Position numbers and translations under genes: made by a program
Notes under the pieces: generated by a model
The model's input: the letters and a program-made list of their open reading frames with translations, nothing else
What the model was told of the DNA's origin: nothing
Databases searched by the model: none
Origin: Streptomyces griseoflavus
GTDB taxonomy: Bacteria > Actinomycetota > Actinomycetes > Streptomycetales > Streptomycetaceae
DNA: 64,000 nucleotides
Assembly: GCF_014649995.1 (NCBI RefSeq)
Contig: NZ_BMUC01000008.1
Location: forward strand, 1-64,000
Reading direction: 5' to 3'
Part shown: in pieces, positions 51,974 through 59,968 of the stretch
How positions within the stretch are numbered: position 1 is the first letter of the stretch
Layout: every line of letters begins with the position of its first letter

Positions 51974-52581
51974 GGCTCGTCGTCGTATCGGCCGGACTGA
52001 GCGTGCCGTCGTCCACACGGCTGCTCGGCGACCGGCTGGCCGCGGCCGCCGCCCCGGCGGCCGGGGACGCGGAGGTCCGGGTGATCGAGCTGCGCGACCT
52101 CGCCGTGGAGATCGCCCACACCTTCACCAACGGCTTCCCCGGCGGGGCGCTGTCCGACGCGTTCGACGCGGTGACCGGGGCCGACGGGCTGATCGTGGTC
52201 ACCCCGGTGTTCTCCGCCTCGTACAGCGGGCTGTTCAAGTCGTTCTTCGACGCTCTCAGCGTCACCGACCCCGACGCCCTCGCCGGGAAGCCGGTGCTGA
52301 TCGCCGCGACCGGCGGCAGCGCCCGGCATTCGCTGGTGCTGGACCACGCGCTGCGTCCGCTCTTCTCCTACCTGCGGGCCGTCGTCGTCCCGACCGGCGT
52401 CTACGCGGCCTCCGAGGACTGGGGCGCGGAGGGTCTGGACGGGCGCGTCGAGCGGGCGGCCGGTGAGCTGGCCGCGCTGACGGCGGGCCCCGCCGCCGCC
52501 CGCCCGCGGCCCCGGCGGGACTCCTTCGAGGAGGTCACCCCCTTCGAGGAGCGGCTGGCGGGGCTGCGGCCCGCCGGATGA
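51970..52581 (+). CDS. NADPH-dependent FMN reductase (CE1759-type)
   Basis: A 203-residue flavodoxin-like reductase: VVVSAGLSVPSSTRLLGDRL at the flavin-phosphate site, GADGLIVVTPVFSASYSGLFKSFFDAL, then PVLIAATGGSARHSLVLDHALRPLF. ATGA overlap with the LLM gene indicates a two-component monooxygenase. A strong hairpin follows 40 bases after the stop. Confidence 0.88.
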   Translation: MRLVVVSAGLSVPSSTRLLGDRLAAAAAPAAGDAEVRVIELRDLAVEIAHTFTNGFPGGALSDAFDAVTGADGLIVVTPVFSASYSGLFKSFFDALSVTDPDALAGKPVLIAATGGSARHSLVLDHALRPLFSYLRAVVVPTGVYAASEDWGAEGLDGRVERAAGELAALTAGPAAARPRPRRDSFEEVTPFEERLAGLRPAG

Positions 52582-52621
52582 GAGGCGCCGCGGCCCCCGG
52601 GTGAGATACGAGTAAGAAGCC

Positions 52622-52646
52622 GGCCCCGGTGCCCTCCACCGGGGCC
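52622..52646 (+). terminator. terminator after the FMN reductase gene
   Basis: GGCCCCGGT with ACCGGGGCC around a 7-base loop, 40 bases after the stop and 31 bases before the response regulator start. Confidence 0.7.
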
Positions 52647-52677
52647 GCGGCACGTCCGCGGTTGGCACACTGGGCGC

Positions 52678-53403
52678 GTGCCGCACACCGTTCTGCTCGC
52701 CGAAGACGACCGCGCCATCCGCAACGCGCTGGAGCGCGCCCTGACCCTGGAGGGCTACCGGGTCACGGCCGTCGCCGACGGAGTCGAGGCCCTCGCCCAG
52801 GCCCACCGCAGCCGCCCCGACGTCCTCGTCCTCGACGTGATGATGCCCGGCATCGACGGGCTCCAGGTGTGCCGGGTGCTGCGCGCCGAGGGCGACCGCA
52901 CGCCGGTGCTGATGCTGACCGCGCTGGTAGAGACCGCCGACCGGATCGCGGGACTGGACGCGGGCGCCGACGACTACGTCGTCAAGCCGTTCGACGTCGA
53001 GGAGGTCTTCGCCCGGCTGCGCGCCCTGCTGCGCCGCGCGGCCCCCGTCGCGCCGGCGCCGGCCCCCGAGCCCGTACCGGAGCCGAAGCCGGAACCGTCC
53101 GGACGGTTCGTGGAGGCGGCCGGGCTGCGCATGGACCCGCAGGCACGCCGCGCCTGGCGGGGCGGACGGGAGCTGGAACTGACCCGCACCGAGTTCGAAC
53201 TGCTGGAACTGCTGATCCGCCACGCGGGCGTCGTCCTCGAACACGCCACGATCTACGACCGCATCTGGGGCTACGACTTCGGCCCCGGCTCCAAGAACCT
53301 GGCCGTCTACGTCGGCTACCTGCGCCGCAAACTCGACGAGCCCGGCGCGCCCCAGCTCATCCACACGGTGCGCGGGGTGGGTTACGTGCTGCGGGAGGGC
53401 TGA
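52678..53403 (+). CDS. OmpR-type response regulator
   Basis: A 241-residue regulator: receiver domain 1-118 with phospho-acceptor D53 (LVLDVMMPG), acidic D10/D11 and K102 in DDYVVKPFD; a Pro/Glu linker; and a winged helix (about 145-240) with RTEFELLELLIRHAGVVLEHATIYDRIWGYDFGPGSKNLAVYVGYLRRKL. GTG 52678. It abuts the sensor kinase gene with no gap. Confidence 0.94.
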   Translation: MPHTVLLAEDDRAIRNALERALTLEGYRVTAVADGVEALAQAHRSRPDVLVLDVMMPGIDGLQVCRVLRAEGDRTPVLMLTALVETADRIAGLDAGADDYVVKPFDVEEVFARLRALLRRAAPVAPAPAPEPVPEPKPEPSGRFVEAAGLRMDPQARRAWRGGRELELTRTEFELLELLIRHAGVVLEHATIYDRIWGYDFGPGSKNLAVYVGYLRRKLDEPGAPQLIHTVRGVGYVLREG

Positions 53404-54906
53404 GTGTCCGCGGACGGCGCGCACGGGCCGGGGGGCGGCCCGCACCGGACGAAGGGCGGCGCGCACGGGACGCCGGGGCCGGTTCCGCGCCGGCGGCTGC
53501 GGCTGCTGTCGCTGGGGACGACGTTCGCGGTGGCGTTCGCGGCGGTCACCGCCACCGTCACCGTGCTGGTCGGCATCCTGTCGTACAACGCGGCCGCCCG
53601 GCTGGTGCGGGTGGACCAGCAGTCCGTGTTCGACGAGGTCGTGCAGGACCTGCGGAGCGAGGTCCGGGACAACCGGATGACCCCGCTCGACTTCTCCTCC
53701 GCCGCGCCCGGCCACGACCTGGTGCGGCCCGCGCGGACCGACGTGCAGGTGCTCGGGCCCGACGGCAGCGTCTTCGACCCCGGCGACCCCGGGCTGCCGG
53801 TCGTCGACGCCGACCGCCGGATCGCCCGGGCCGCCCCCGCGGGCCGGGTGGTCGTGCACGCGGGCGTCGACGTCGGCGACGACGTGTACCGGGTGGCGAC
53901 CGTGTCGCTGGGCGGGGAGCGGGGCGCGGTGCAGGTCGCGCAGGAGTTCAGCGACACCGAGGACCTGCTGCGCGCCCTCCAGCGGCGCACCCTGGTCCTG
54001 ATGGTGGCCGTCGTGGTCGCCGCCGGACTGTTCGGCTGGTGGCTGGCCCGACGCATCACCCGCCGCCTCGTCGTCCTCACCAACGCCGCCGAGGTCGTCG
54101 CCCGCACCCGGCGCCTCGGCATCCAGGTGCCCGTCGCCGGCAACGACGAGGTGGGGCGCCTCGGCCGCGCCTTCGACCGGATGCTGGGCCGGCTCGCCCA
54201 GTCGGAGGAGGACCAGCGCCGGCTGGTGCAGGACGCCGGGCACGAACTGCGCACCCCGCTCACCTCGCTGCGCACCAACATCTCGCTGCTGCGCCGCATC
54301 GACGAGCTGCCGCCCGGCACCCGTGAGGAACTCGTCGCCGATCTCACCCAGGAGGCCCGTGAGCTGACCGACCTCGTCAACGAGCTGGTCGAGCTGGCGG
54401 CCGGGCAGTCCGACACCGAGCCGCCGCAGCGCGTCGACCTCGCGGACATCGCCGAGGACGTGGCGGGACTGGCCCGGCGGCGCACCGGGCGGGAGATCCT
54501 GGTCGGCGCGAGCGGCGACACCACGACCGACGGGCGGCCGGTGATGCTCACGCGGGCGCTGTCCAACCTGGTCGAGAACGCGGTCAAGTTCGACCGGGGC
54601 GGCCGCTCGCCGGTCGAGATCCGGGTCTCGGGCCCGGCCCGTCCGGGCACGGTGCGCGTCGAGGTGCGTGACCGGGGGCCGGGCATCGCCGAGGACGACC
54701 TGACCCGCGTGTTCGACCGCTTCTACCGGGCCGCCGACGCGCGGTCCCTGCCGGGGTCGGGGCTCGGCCTGTCCATCGTCCGCGAGGTCGCCCTCGCCCA
54801 CGGGGGCGCCCCGTACGCCCACCGCCGCGAGGGTGGCGGAACCGTCACCGGGTTCACGGTGGGCGGTGTCGCGGGAGACGGGCCGGGGGAGAACGGGGCG
54901 CGGTGA
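53404..54906 (+). CDS. sensor histidine kinase (MprB-like)
   Basis: A 500-residue kinase. Cytosolic basic N-terminus, TM1 about 38-60, extracytoplasmic sensor of about 135 residues, TM2 about 198-216, HAMP (RRITRRLVVLTNAAEVVART), HisKA with H280 in DAGHELRTPLTSLRTNISLL, and the ATPase domain with NLVENAVKF (N box), DRGPGIAEDDL (G1) and GLGLSIV (G2). The GTG start follows the response regulator stop directly. The signal is unknown; MprB-like systems often sense envelope stress. Confidence 0.93.
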   Translation: MSADGAHGPGGGPHRTKGGAHGTPGPVPRRRLRLLSLGTTFAVAFAAVTATVTVLVGILSYNAAARLVRVDQQSVFDEVVQDLRSEVRDNRMTPLDFSSAAPGHDLVRPARTDVQVLGPDGSVFDPGDPGLPVVDADRRIARAAPAGRVVVHAGVDVGDDVYRVATVSLGGERGAVQVAQEFSDTEDLLRALQRRTLVLMVAVVVAAGLFGWWLARRITRRLVVLTNAAEVVARTRRLGIQVPVAGNDEVGRLGRAFDRMLGRLAQSEEDQRRLVQDAGHELRTPLTSLRTNISLLRRIDELPPGTREELVADLTQEARELTDLVNELVELAAGQSDTEPPQRVDLADIAEDVAGLARRRTGREILVGASGDTTTDGRPVMLTRALSNLVENAVKFDRGGRSPVEIRVSGPARPGTVRVEVRDRGPGIAEDDLTRVFDRFYRAADARSLPGSGLGLSIVREVALAHGGAPYAHRREGGGTVTGFTVGGVAGDGPGENGAR

Positions 54907-55069
54907 GCGCCGTGGCTCCCGGGCGGTGCCGCCGGCGGTCCTGGGTGTCCTTCGGTGCGCGGGGGCCGCGGTGAGTGGGCGGCGTGCGGAGGCGTAGCCG
55001 GTCCTCGCGCTGCGCAGGTATGGCGGGAGGGGCGGTCGGGTGTCGTCCCCGGACGAGGGAGGGCCAGGG

Positions 55070-56338
55070 ATGCTGACGGACGAAGAGGCGGCGGCGCTGG
55101 CGGCGGTCGACGAGGAGGCGCTGGGGCGGACGCTGCTGGAGCTGATCGCGGTGCCGAGCGTGACCGGGAGCGCCGCCGAGTCGGAACTCCAGCACCAGCT
55201 GGCCGGGCGGCTGGAGTGGCTCGGCCTCGACGTCGACCTGTGGCCGCTGGAGCTGCCCGCACTCCGTGCCGAGCCGGGCTTCCCGGGCATGGAGGTGCCC
55301 CGGGACGAGGCGTGGGGGCTGGTCGGGACCACCCCCGACGGCGGCGACGGGCCCACGCTGATACTCCAGGGCCACGTCGACGTCGTACCGCCGGGTGACC
55401 TCGGGGCGTGGGACGGGGACCCGTTCGCGCCCCGGGTGACCGGGGACCTCGTGCACGGGCGCGGGGCGTGCGACATGAAGGCCGGGCTCGCGGCGCACCT
55501 CGCCGCGCTGGCCGCGATACGCACGTCCGGGGTACGGCTGCGCGGCCGGGTCGCCGCGCACTTCGTGGTCGGCGAGGAGGACGGCGGCATCGGCGCCTTC
55601 GGCACCCTGCGGCGCGGTCACCGCGGCGACGCGTGCGTCATAGCGGAGCCCACCGCGGGCACCCTGATCACCGCCAACGCGGGCGCGCTGACCTTCCGTG
55701 TCTCCGTGCCCGGCAAGGCGGCGCACGGCAGCTCGCGCGAGCAGGGGGTGAGCGCCGTCGACGCGTATCTGCCACTGCACCGGGCGCTGGCCGCGCTGGA
55801 GGCCGAGCGGAACCGGGACCCGGACCCGCTGCTCGCCGAGTATCCGATCCCCTACGGCCTGTCCGTGGGCACGCTGCGGGCCGGGGACTGGGCGAGCAGC
55901 GTGCCCGATCTGCTGGTCGCCGAGGGCCGGTTCGGTGTACGGCTCGGCGAGGACCCGGCCGAGGCGCGGGCCGCGCTGGAGCGGTGCGTGGCCGAGGCGT
56001 GCGCCGCCGACCCCTGGCTGCGGGACCACCCGGCGACGGTGAGCTGGCCGGGCGGGCAGTTCGCGAGCGGCCGGCTGCCCGAGGGGCACGCCCTCGCGGA
56101 CACGGTCCGGGCGGCGCACGCCGACGTGGCGGACGACGGCTCCCAGCCGAGGCTGCGCGGGGCCACCTACGGCAGCGACCTGCGGCACTACGCGGACGCC
56201 GGCATCCCGACGCTGCAGTACGGGCCGGGCGACATCGCCGTCGCCCACAGCGCCCGCGAGCACGTCTCCCTGCGCGAGACGGCGCGGGTGGCGCGGGCGC
56301 TGGTGCTGACGGTGCTGCGGACGGTGGGCACGAAGTGA
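55070..56338 (+). CDS. M20 metallopeptidase (ArgE/DapE family)
   Basis: A 422-residue di-zinc hydrolase: GHVDVVPPGD with the first metal His, GACDMKAGLAAHL with the bridging Asp, HFVVGEEDGGIG with the catalytic Glu-Glu, and a late H in the DIAVAHSAREHVSL segment. The lid domain (about 185-300) holds RVSVPGKAAHGSSREQG. It likely acts on an N-acyl amino acid or dipeptide. Start ATG 55070 (GGGAGGG upstream); GTG 55040 (GGGAGGGG upstream) is equally possible. Confidence 0.88.
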   Translation: MLTDEEAAALAAVDEEALGRTLLELIAVPSVTGSAAESELQHQLAGRLEWLGLDVDLWPLELPALRAEPGFPGMEVPRDEAWGLVGTTPDGGDGPTLILQGHVDVVPPGDLGAWDGDPFAPRVTGDLVHGRGACDMKAGLAAHLAALAAIRTSGVRLRGRVAAHFVVGEEDGGIGAFGTLRRGHRGDACVIAEPTAGTLITANAGALTFRVSVPGKAAHGSSREQGVSAVDAYLPLHRALAALEAERNRDPDPLLAEYPIPYGLSVGTLRAGDWASSVPDLLVAEGRFGVRLGEDPAEARAALERCVAEACAADPWLRDHPATVSWPGGQFASGRLPEGHALADTVRAAHADVADDGSQPRLRGATYGSDLRHYADAGIPTLQYGPGDIAVAHSAREHVSLRETARVARALVLTVLRTVGTK

Positions 56339-56409
56339 GGGGTGGGACACCGGCGGCGTTCCGCGTGGACACCTGACCCCGGACCCGTCCCCGTGGGACA
56401 CTCGGGCCC

Positions 56410-57117
56410 GTGATCATCGAACGTGCGTACGCACACGGGGGGTCCCGCGACGAGGGGGAGTGGCCCTGGTCGGTCCCCTGTGTGCGTGAACTCCTGCGCG
56501 GCGGCATGCGGTTCACCGCCCCGGTGACCTTCGTCGTCGGTGAGAACGGCTCGGGGAAGTCCACTCTCGTCGAGGCCCTCGCCGAGGGCTTCGGCCTGGA
56601 CCCCTGGGGCGGCTCCCACGAGTGGCGCTACGCGAGCCACCGCACCAAGTCCGTCCTCGGTGAACGCATCCGCTTCGACGCCGCCCCCGGGGGCCGCCGG
56701 ATGCTGGCCTCCTGGTCCGCCCGCCAGGGCTTCTTCCTGCGCGCCGAGACGGCCCTGGACGCCCTCGGCCGGGAAGGGCTGGACCCCGACGCGCGCAGTC
56801 ACGGCGAGGGCTTCCTCGCCGCGTTCCGGGGCAAGTTCCTGCGCCCCGGCCTGTATGTGCTGGACGAGCCGGAAGCGGCTCTCTCCTTCTCCTCCTGCCT
56901 CGAACTGATCGGCCACATCGACCAGTTGGCCGCCGCCGGTGCGCAGGTGATCTGCGCCACCCACTCGCCCCTGCTGACCGCGCTCCCCGGCGCGGACATC
57001 GTCGAGGTCGGCGACCACGGCATGCGCCGCACCACCTGGCAGGACCTCGCCCTGGTCGACCACTGGCGCCGCTACCTCGCCGACCCGGGGGCGTATCTGC
57101 GGCACGTACTGGGATGA
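56410..57117 (+). CDS. AAA family ATPase (ABC-type fold, single domain)
   Basis: A 235-residue ATPase: Walker A GENGSGKST (about 44-52), Walker B LYVLDEPEAALSFSS, and ATHSPLLTALPGADI (switch His) at the end. The ABC signature LSxGx is replaced by a degenerate part, as is usual in the RecF/OLD-like small ATPases of streptomycetes. No permease or nuclease is fused. GTG 56410. Its role is unknown. Confidence 0.8.
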   Translation: MIIERAYAHGGSRDEGEWPWSVPCVRELLRGGMRFTAPVTFVVGENGSGKSTLVEALAEGFGLDPWGGSHEWRYASHRTKSVLGERIRFDAAPGGRRMLASWSARQGFFLRAETALDALGREGLDPDARSHGEGFLAAFRGKFLRPGLYVLDEPEAALSFSSCLELIGHIDQLAAAGAQVICATHSPLLTALPGADIVEVGDHGMRRTTWQDLALVDHWRRYLADPGAYLRHVLG

Positions 57118-57230
57118 GGCCGGCGCGGGCCGGTCCCCCGCTTTGCGTTATCCGGCCCGGGGCGGCGGCTCTCCTGTGGTGACAGGGCCAGGACAGTACG
57201 GTCCAGGACCGAGAAGGAGCGTGGACGAGC

Positions 57231-59168
57231 GTGGCAGCGAACAGCGGACCCGGCAGGGAGACGGTCGAGGCGGCACGGCGTGGCGACATGCGGGCCCAGG
57301 ATGAACTGGTCGCCGCCTACCTCCCGTTGGTGTACAACATCGTGGGCCGGGCCCTGAACGGGCACCCCGACGTCGACGACGTGGTGCAGGAGACCATGCT
57401 GCGCGCCCTCGCCGCGCTGGGCTCGCTGAGGGATCCCGACGGTTTCCGGTCCTGGCTGGTCGCCATCACCATGAACCAGCTCCGTCACCACTGGCGCGAT
57501 CACCGCACGGCTCCGGCCAGTTCGGCACTGCACGACGCGTACGACGTCGCCGACCCGGGTGCCGACTTCGTGGACCTGACGATCGTCCGGCTCGGCCTGG
57601 AGGGCCAGCGGCGGGAGGCCGCCGAGGCCACCCGCTGGCTGGACCCCGACGACCAGGCGCTGCTGTCGCTGTGGTGGCTGGAGGCGGCGGGCGAGCTGAC
57701 GCGGGCCGAGGTGGCGGCCGCGATGGAACTGTCCCCGCAGCACACGGCGGTGCGCGTGCAGCGGATGAAGGCCCAGCTGGAGACGGCCCGGCTGGTGGTG
57801 CGGGCGCTGGCCGCCCACCCGCGCTGCGTCCTCCTCGACGACGTGGTCGCGTCCTGGGACGGTGTCCCCTCGGCCCTGTGGCGCAAGCGCGTCGCCCGTC
57901 ACGTCCGGGACTGCACGGTCTGCGCGGGCTACCAGTCGGGCCTGGTCCCGGCGGAGGGCCTGCTGGTCGGCCTGGGCCTGGTCCCGGTGGGCGCGAGCCT
58001 GCTCGCGGCGTCCGCCCTCTTCACCGTCTTCGGCGCCGGCACGGCGGACGCGGCGCCGGTGTCCTTCGCCGGGGAGGCGACGGGGTCCGGGGCGTGGCCG
58101 GGCGACACCGGGGTGCTGCCCGCGGGGCCGGGCGGGCCCGGAGAGGCGCCCGTGGGCCCGGGCGGAATGTGGACGGACGGGGGCGGCGGTGCGCGGGCGG
58201 GAGCGGGCGACGTGCCGGGCGGCCGGGGGGCGGCGTACGGCGACGGCACGGGTACGGCGTACGGCGACGGCACGGGTACGGCGTACGGCGACGGCAAGGG
58301 CTCCGCGTACGGCGACGGCACGGGCTCCGCGTACGGCGACGGCACGGGAGCGGCGTCCGCGGGCGCCCCCTCGGCGGGCCGGGAGACCGGCACGGTGGTG
58401 GGCCACCGGACGAACCTGCGCGCCCGCAGCCGTCAGCGCAGGCGGCGCGGCAGGACCGTCGCGGCGGTGGCGGCGGCGCTGCTGGTCACCGGCGGCACGA
58501 TATCCGGGATAGCCGTCCTCATCCCGGACGGCGACGCGGACCGGGTGCGGGCGGCCGCCGAGAGCGCCGCGGAGTCGTCCCCGCCCACCCCGGGGTCCGC
58601 CACCCCGTCCGCCGAGGCCTCCACCGCCTCCGCCTCCCCCTCGTCCTCCCCCTCGGCCAGTGCCTCCGCCACGAAGCCGGAGCCCAGCGCCACGCCCGGC
58701 CCGGACACGTCCGAGGCGAAAGCCGCCCCCGCACGCACCACGGCCCCCGCGAAGCCGCCCGCCCGGCCGAAGCCGGAGGCCCCGGCCGCGCCCCCCGCCG
58801 GGGGCCCCGCCGCCCAGGTCCTGAGCCTCACCAACACCGAGCGCGCCAAGGCGGGCTGCGGTCCCGTGAAGCTCGACGACCGGCTCGCCAGGGCGGCCCA
58901 GCTGCACAGCGAGGACATGTCCGCCAACGACTACTTCTCCCACACCGGCCAGAACGGCAGCAGCTTCGTCGACCGCGCCAAGGCCCAGGGCCACCCGAGC
59001 CCCGGCGCCGAGAACATCGCCAGGGGCCAGAGCTCCGCCGCGAGCGTCATGGACGCCTGGATGAACTCCGAGGGCCACCGCGCCAACATCCTCAACTGCT
59101 CCCTCTCGTCCCTCGGTGTCGGCGTGACGCAGAACGACTGGACGTGGACGCAGGTGTTCGGCTTCTGA
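57231..59168 (+). CDS. ECF sigma factor fused to zinc anti-sigma-like motif, membrane helix(es) and CAP domain
   Basis: A 645-residue multi-domain protein. Sigma region 2 spans about 20-90 (DELVAAYLPLVYNIVGRALN...DVDDVVQETMLRALAAL) and region 4 about 135-185 (LDPDDQALLSLWWLEAAGELTRAEVAAAMELSPQHTAVRV). A zinc anti-sigma motif H224-x3-C228-x2-C231 follows. A hydrophobic stretch at 243-268 is possibly a membrane helix, then five AYGDGTGT-type octapeptides (encoded by 24-bp repeats), an RRRR-flanked helix at about 405-430, and a Ser/Pro/Ala-rich linker. A CAP/SCP domain (about 530-645) has LTNTERAKAGCGPVKLDDRL, HSEDMSANDYFSHTGQNGSS, and MNSEGHRANIL. The positive-inside rule favours an extracellular CAP. 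Confidence 0.85.
   Translation: MAANSGPGRETVEAARRGDMRAQDELVAAYLPLVYNIVGRALNGHPDVDDVVQETMLRALAALGSLRDPDGFRSWLVAITMNQLRHHWRDHRTAPASSALHDAYDVADPGADFVDLTIVRLGLEGQRREAAEATRWLDPDDQALLSLWWLEAAGELTRAEVAAAMELSPQHTAVRVQRMKAQLETARLVVRALAAHPRCVLLDDVVASWDGVPSALWRKRVARHVRDCTVCAGYQSGLVPAEGLLVGLGLVPVGASLLAASALFTVFGAGTADAAPVSFAGEATGSGAWPGDTGVLPAGPGGPGEAPVGPGGMWTDGGGGARAGAGDVPGGRGAAYGDGTGTAYGDGTGTAYGDGKGSAYGDGTGSAYGDGTGAASAGAPSAGRETGTVVGHRTNLRARSRQRRRRGRTVAAVAAALLVTGGTISGIAVLIPDGDADRVRAAAESAAESSPPTPGSATPSAEASTASASPSSSPSASASATKPEPSATPGPDTSEAKAAPARTTAPAKPPARPKPEAPAAPPAGGPAAQVLSLTNTERAKAGCGPVKLDDRLARAAQLHSEDMSANDYFSHTGQNGSSFVDRAKAQGHPSPGAENIARGQSSAASVMDAWMNSEGHRANILNCSLSSLGVGVTQNDWTWTQVFGF
58233..58352 (+). repeat. 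five 24-bp tandem repeats within the sigma-CAP gene
   Basis: Five in-frame units of GCGTACGGCGACGGCACGGG plus TACG (with ACG/TCC/GCG and CAC/AAG changes), encoding AYGDG(T/K)G(T/S). They probably vary in number among strains and form a spacer or sugar-exposed stalk. Not a CRISPR: no spacers. Confidence 0.9.
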
Positions 59169-59297
59169 CCCGGCCGAGGTGCGAGTCCGGGGTCGTCCTC
59201 GACCCGGTCCTCGAGCCGCTGAGGCGGACCAGCGGTCCGGCGAGCGTCACGTGAGCGACGGCCACTGCCCGGACGCCACCCCCGTGCGGGGCCCGGG

Positions 59298-59915
59298 TCA
59301 CTGACCGGCCGCCTCCCAGACGAAGCCGTCCGGGTCGGTGAACGGGCCGACCGGGCTGGTGACCGTGAGGCGGTGCGATCCCGTGCCGTCCGGGGACATG
59401 CCCGCCACCTTGCCCAGGGCGCGGCGCTTGTACAGCGACAGCTTGACGGTGTCGGGGGCGGTGGTGAACTCGACGTACTTTCCGCCGAAGCTCTTGCCCA
59501 CGCTCAGGCCCCGCTCGACGTAGAACTGCTTGCTGGCCTTGACGTCCTCGACGCCCAGCAGGAGCACGATCTCGTCGACGTCCCGGGTGGCCGGGCCGGT
59601 GTCCTTCCTGGAGGAGGTCGCGAGCTGCCAGACCGTGCCGTCGGGGGCCTGCACGACGCCGCCGTAACCCCACAGCGACTTCGCGGCGGGCTTGAGGGAG
59701 GTGGCGCCGGCGTCGAGGGCGGCGGCCTGGAGCGCGTCCACGTTGCCCGGCTGGGACACCACGAGGGAGAGCGTGAAGCCCCGGAAGCCGGTCGAGGGGG
59801 CCTCCGAGCCGCGCACCCGCACCCGCGCCGGGTCCAGGCCGAAGGCGTCGGTGTGGAAGCGCGCGGCGGCGTCGGGGTCGGCCGCCTCGAGGGTCACGGA
59901 GTCGATGGAGTTCAT
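59298..59915 (-). CDS. VOC-family (glyoxalase/bleomycin-resistance type) protein
   Basis: A 205-residue two-module VOC protein. Each half has the beta-alpha-beta-beta-beta pattern: IDSVTLEAADPDAAARFHTDAFGL and VDEIVLLLGVEDVKASKQFYVERGL. The metal His is not obvious in the first position (Ser/Glu context), so it may be a binding protein rather than an enzyme. ATG 59915 start. It follows sulP on the same strand, 53 bases later. Confidence 0.82.
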   Translation of the reverse strand: MNSIDSVTLEAADPDAAARFHTDAFGLDPARVRVRGSEAPSTGFRGFTLSLVVSQPGNVDALQAAALDAGATSLKPAAKSLWGYGGVVQAPDGTVWQLATSSRKDTGPATRDVDEIVLLLGVEDVKASKQFYVERGLSVGKSFGGKYVEFTTAPDTVKLSLYKRRALGKVAGMSPDGTGSHRLTVTSPVGPFTDPDGFVWEAAGQ

Positions 59916-59968
59916 GCCTTCGACGGTAGGGGCGACCCGGGCGCGGCCGCTTCTCGAGAACTGACCGG

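Noticed and set aside
58233-58352. Regular 24-bp repeats as a CRISPR array
   Set aside because: Units are contiguous without spacers, in frame, and encode an octapeptide inside the sigma-CAP gene.
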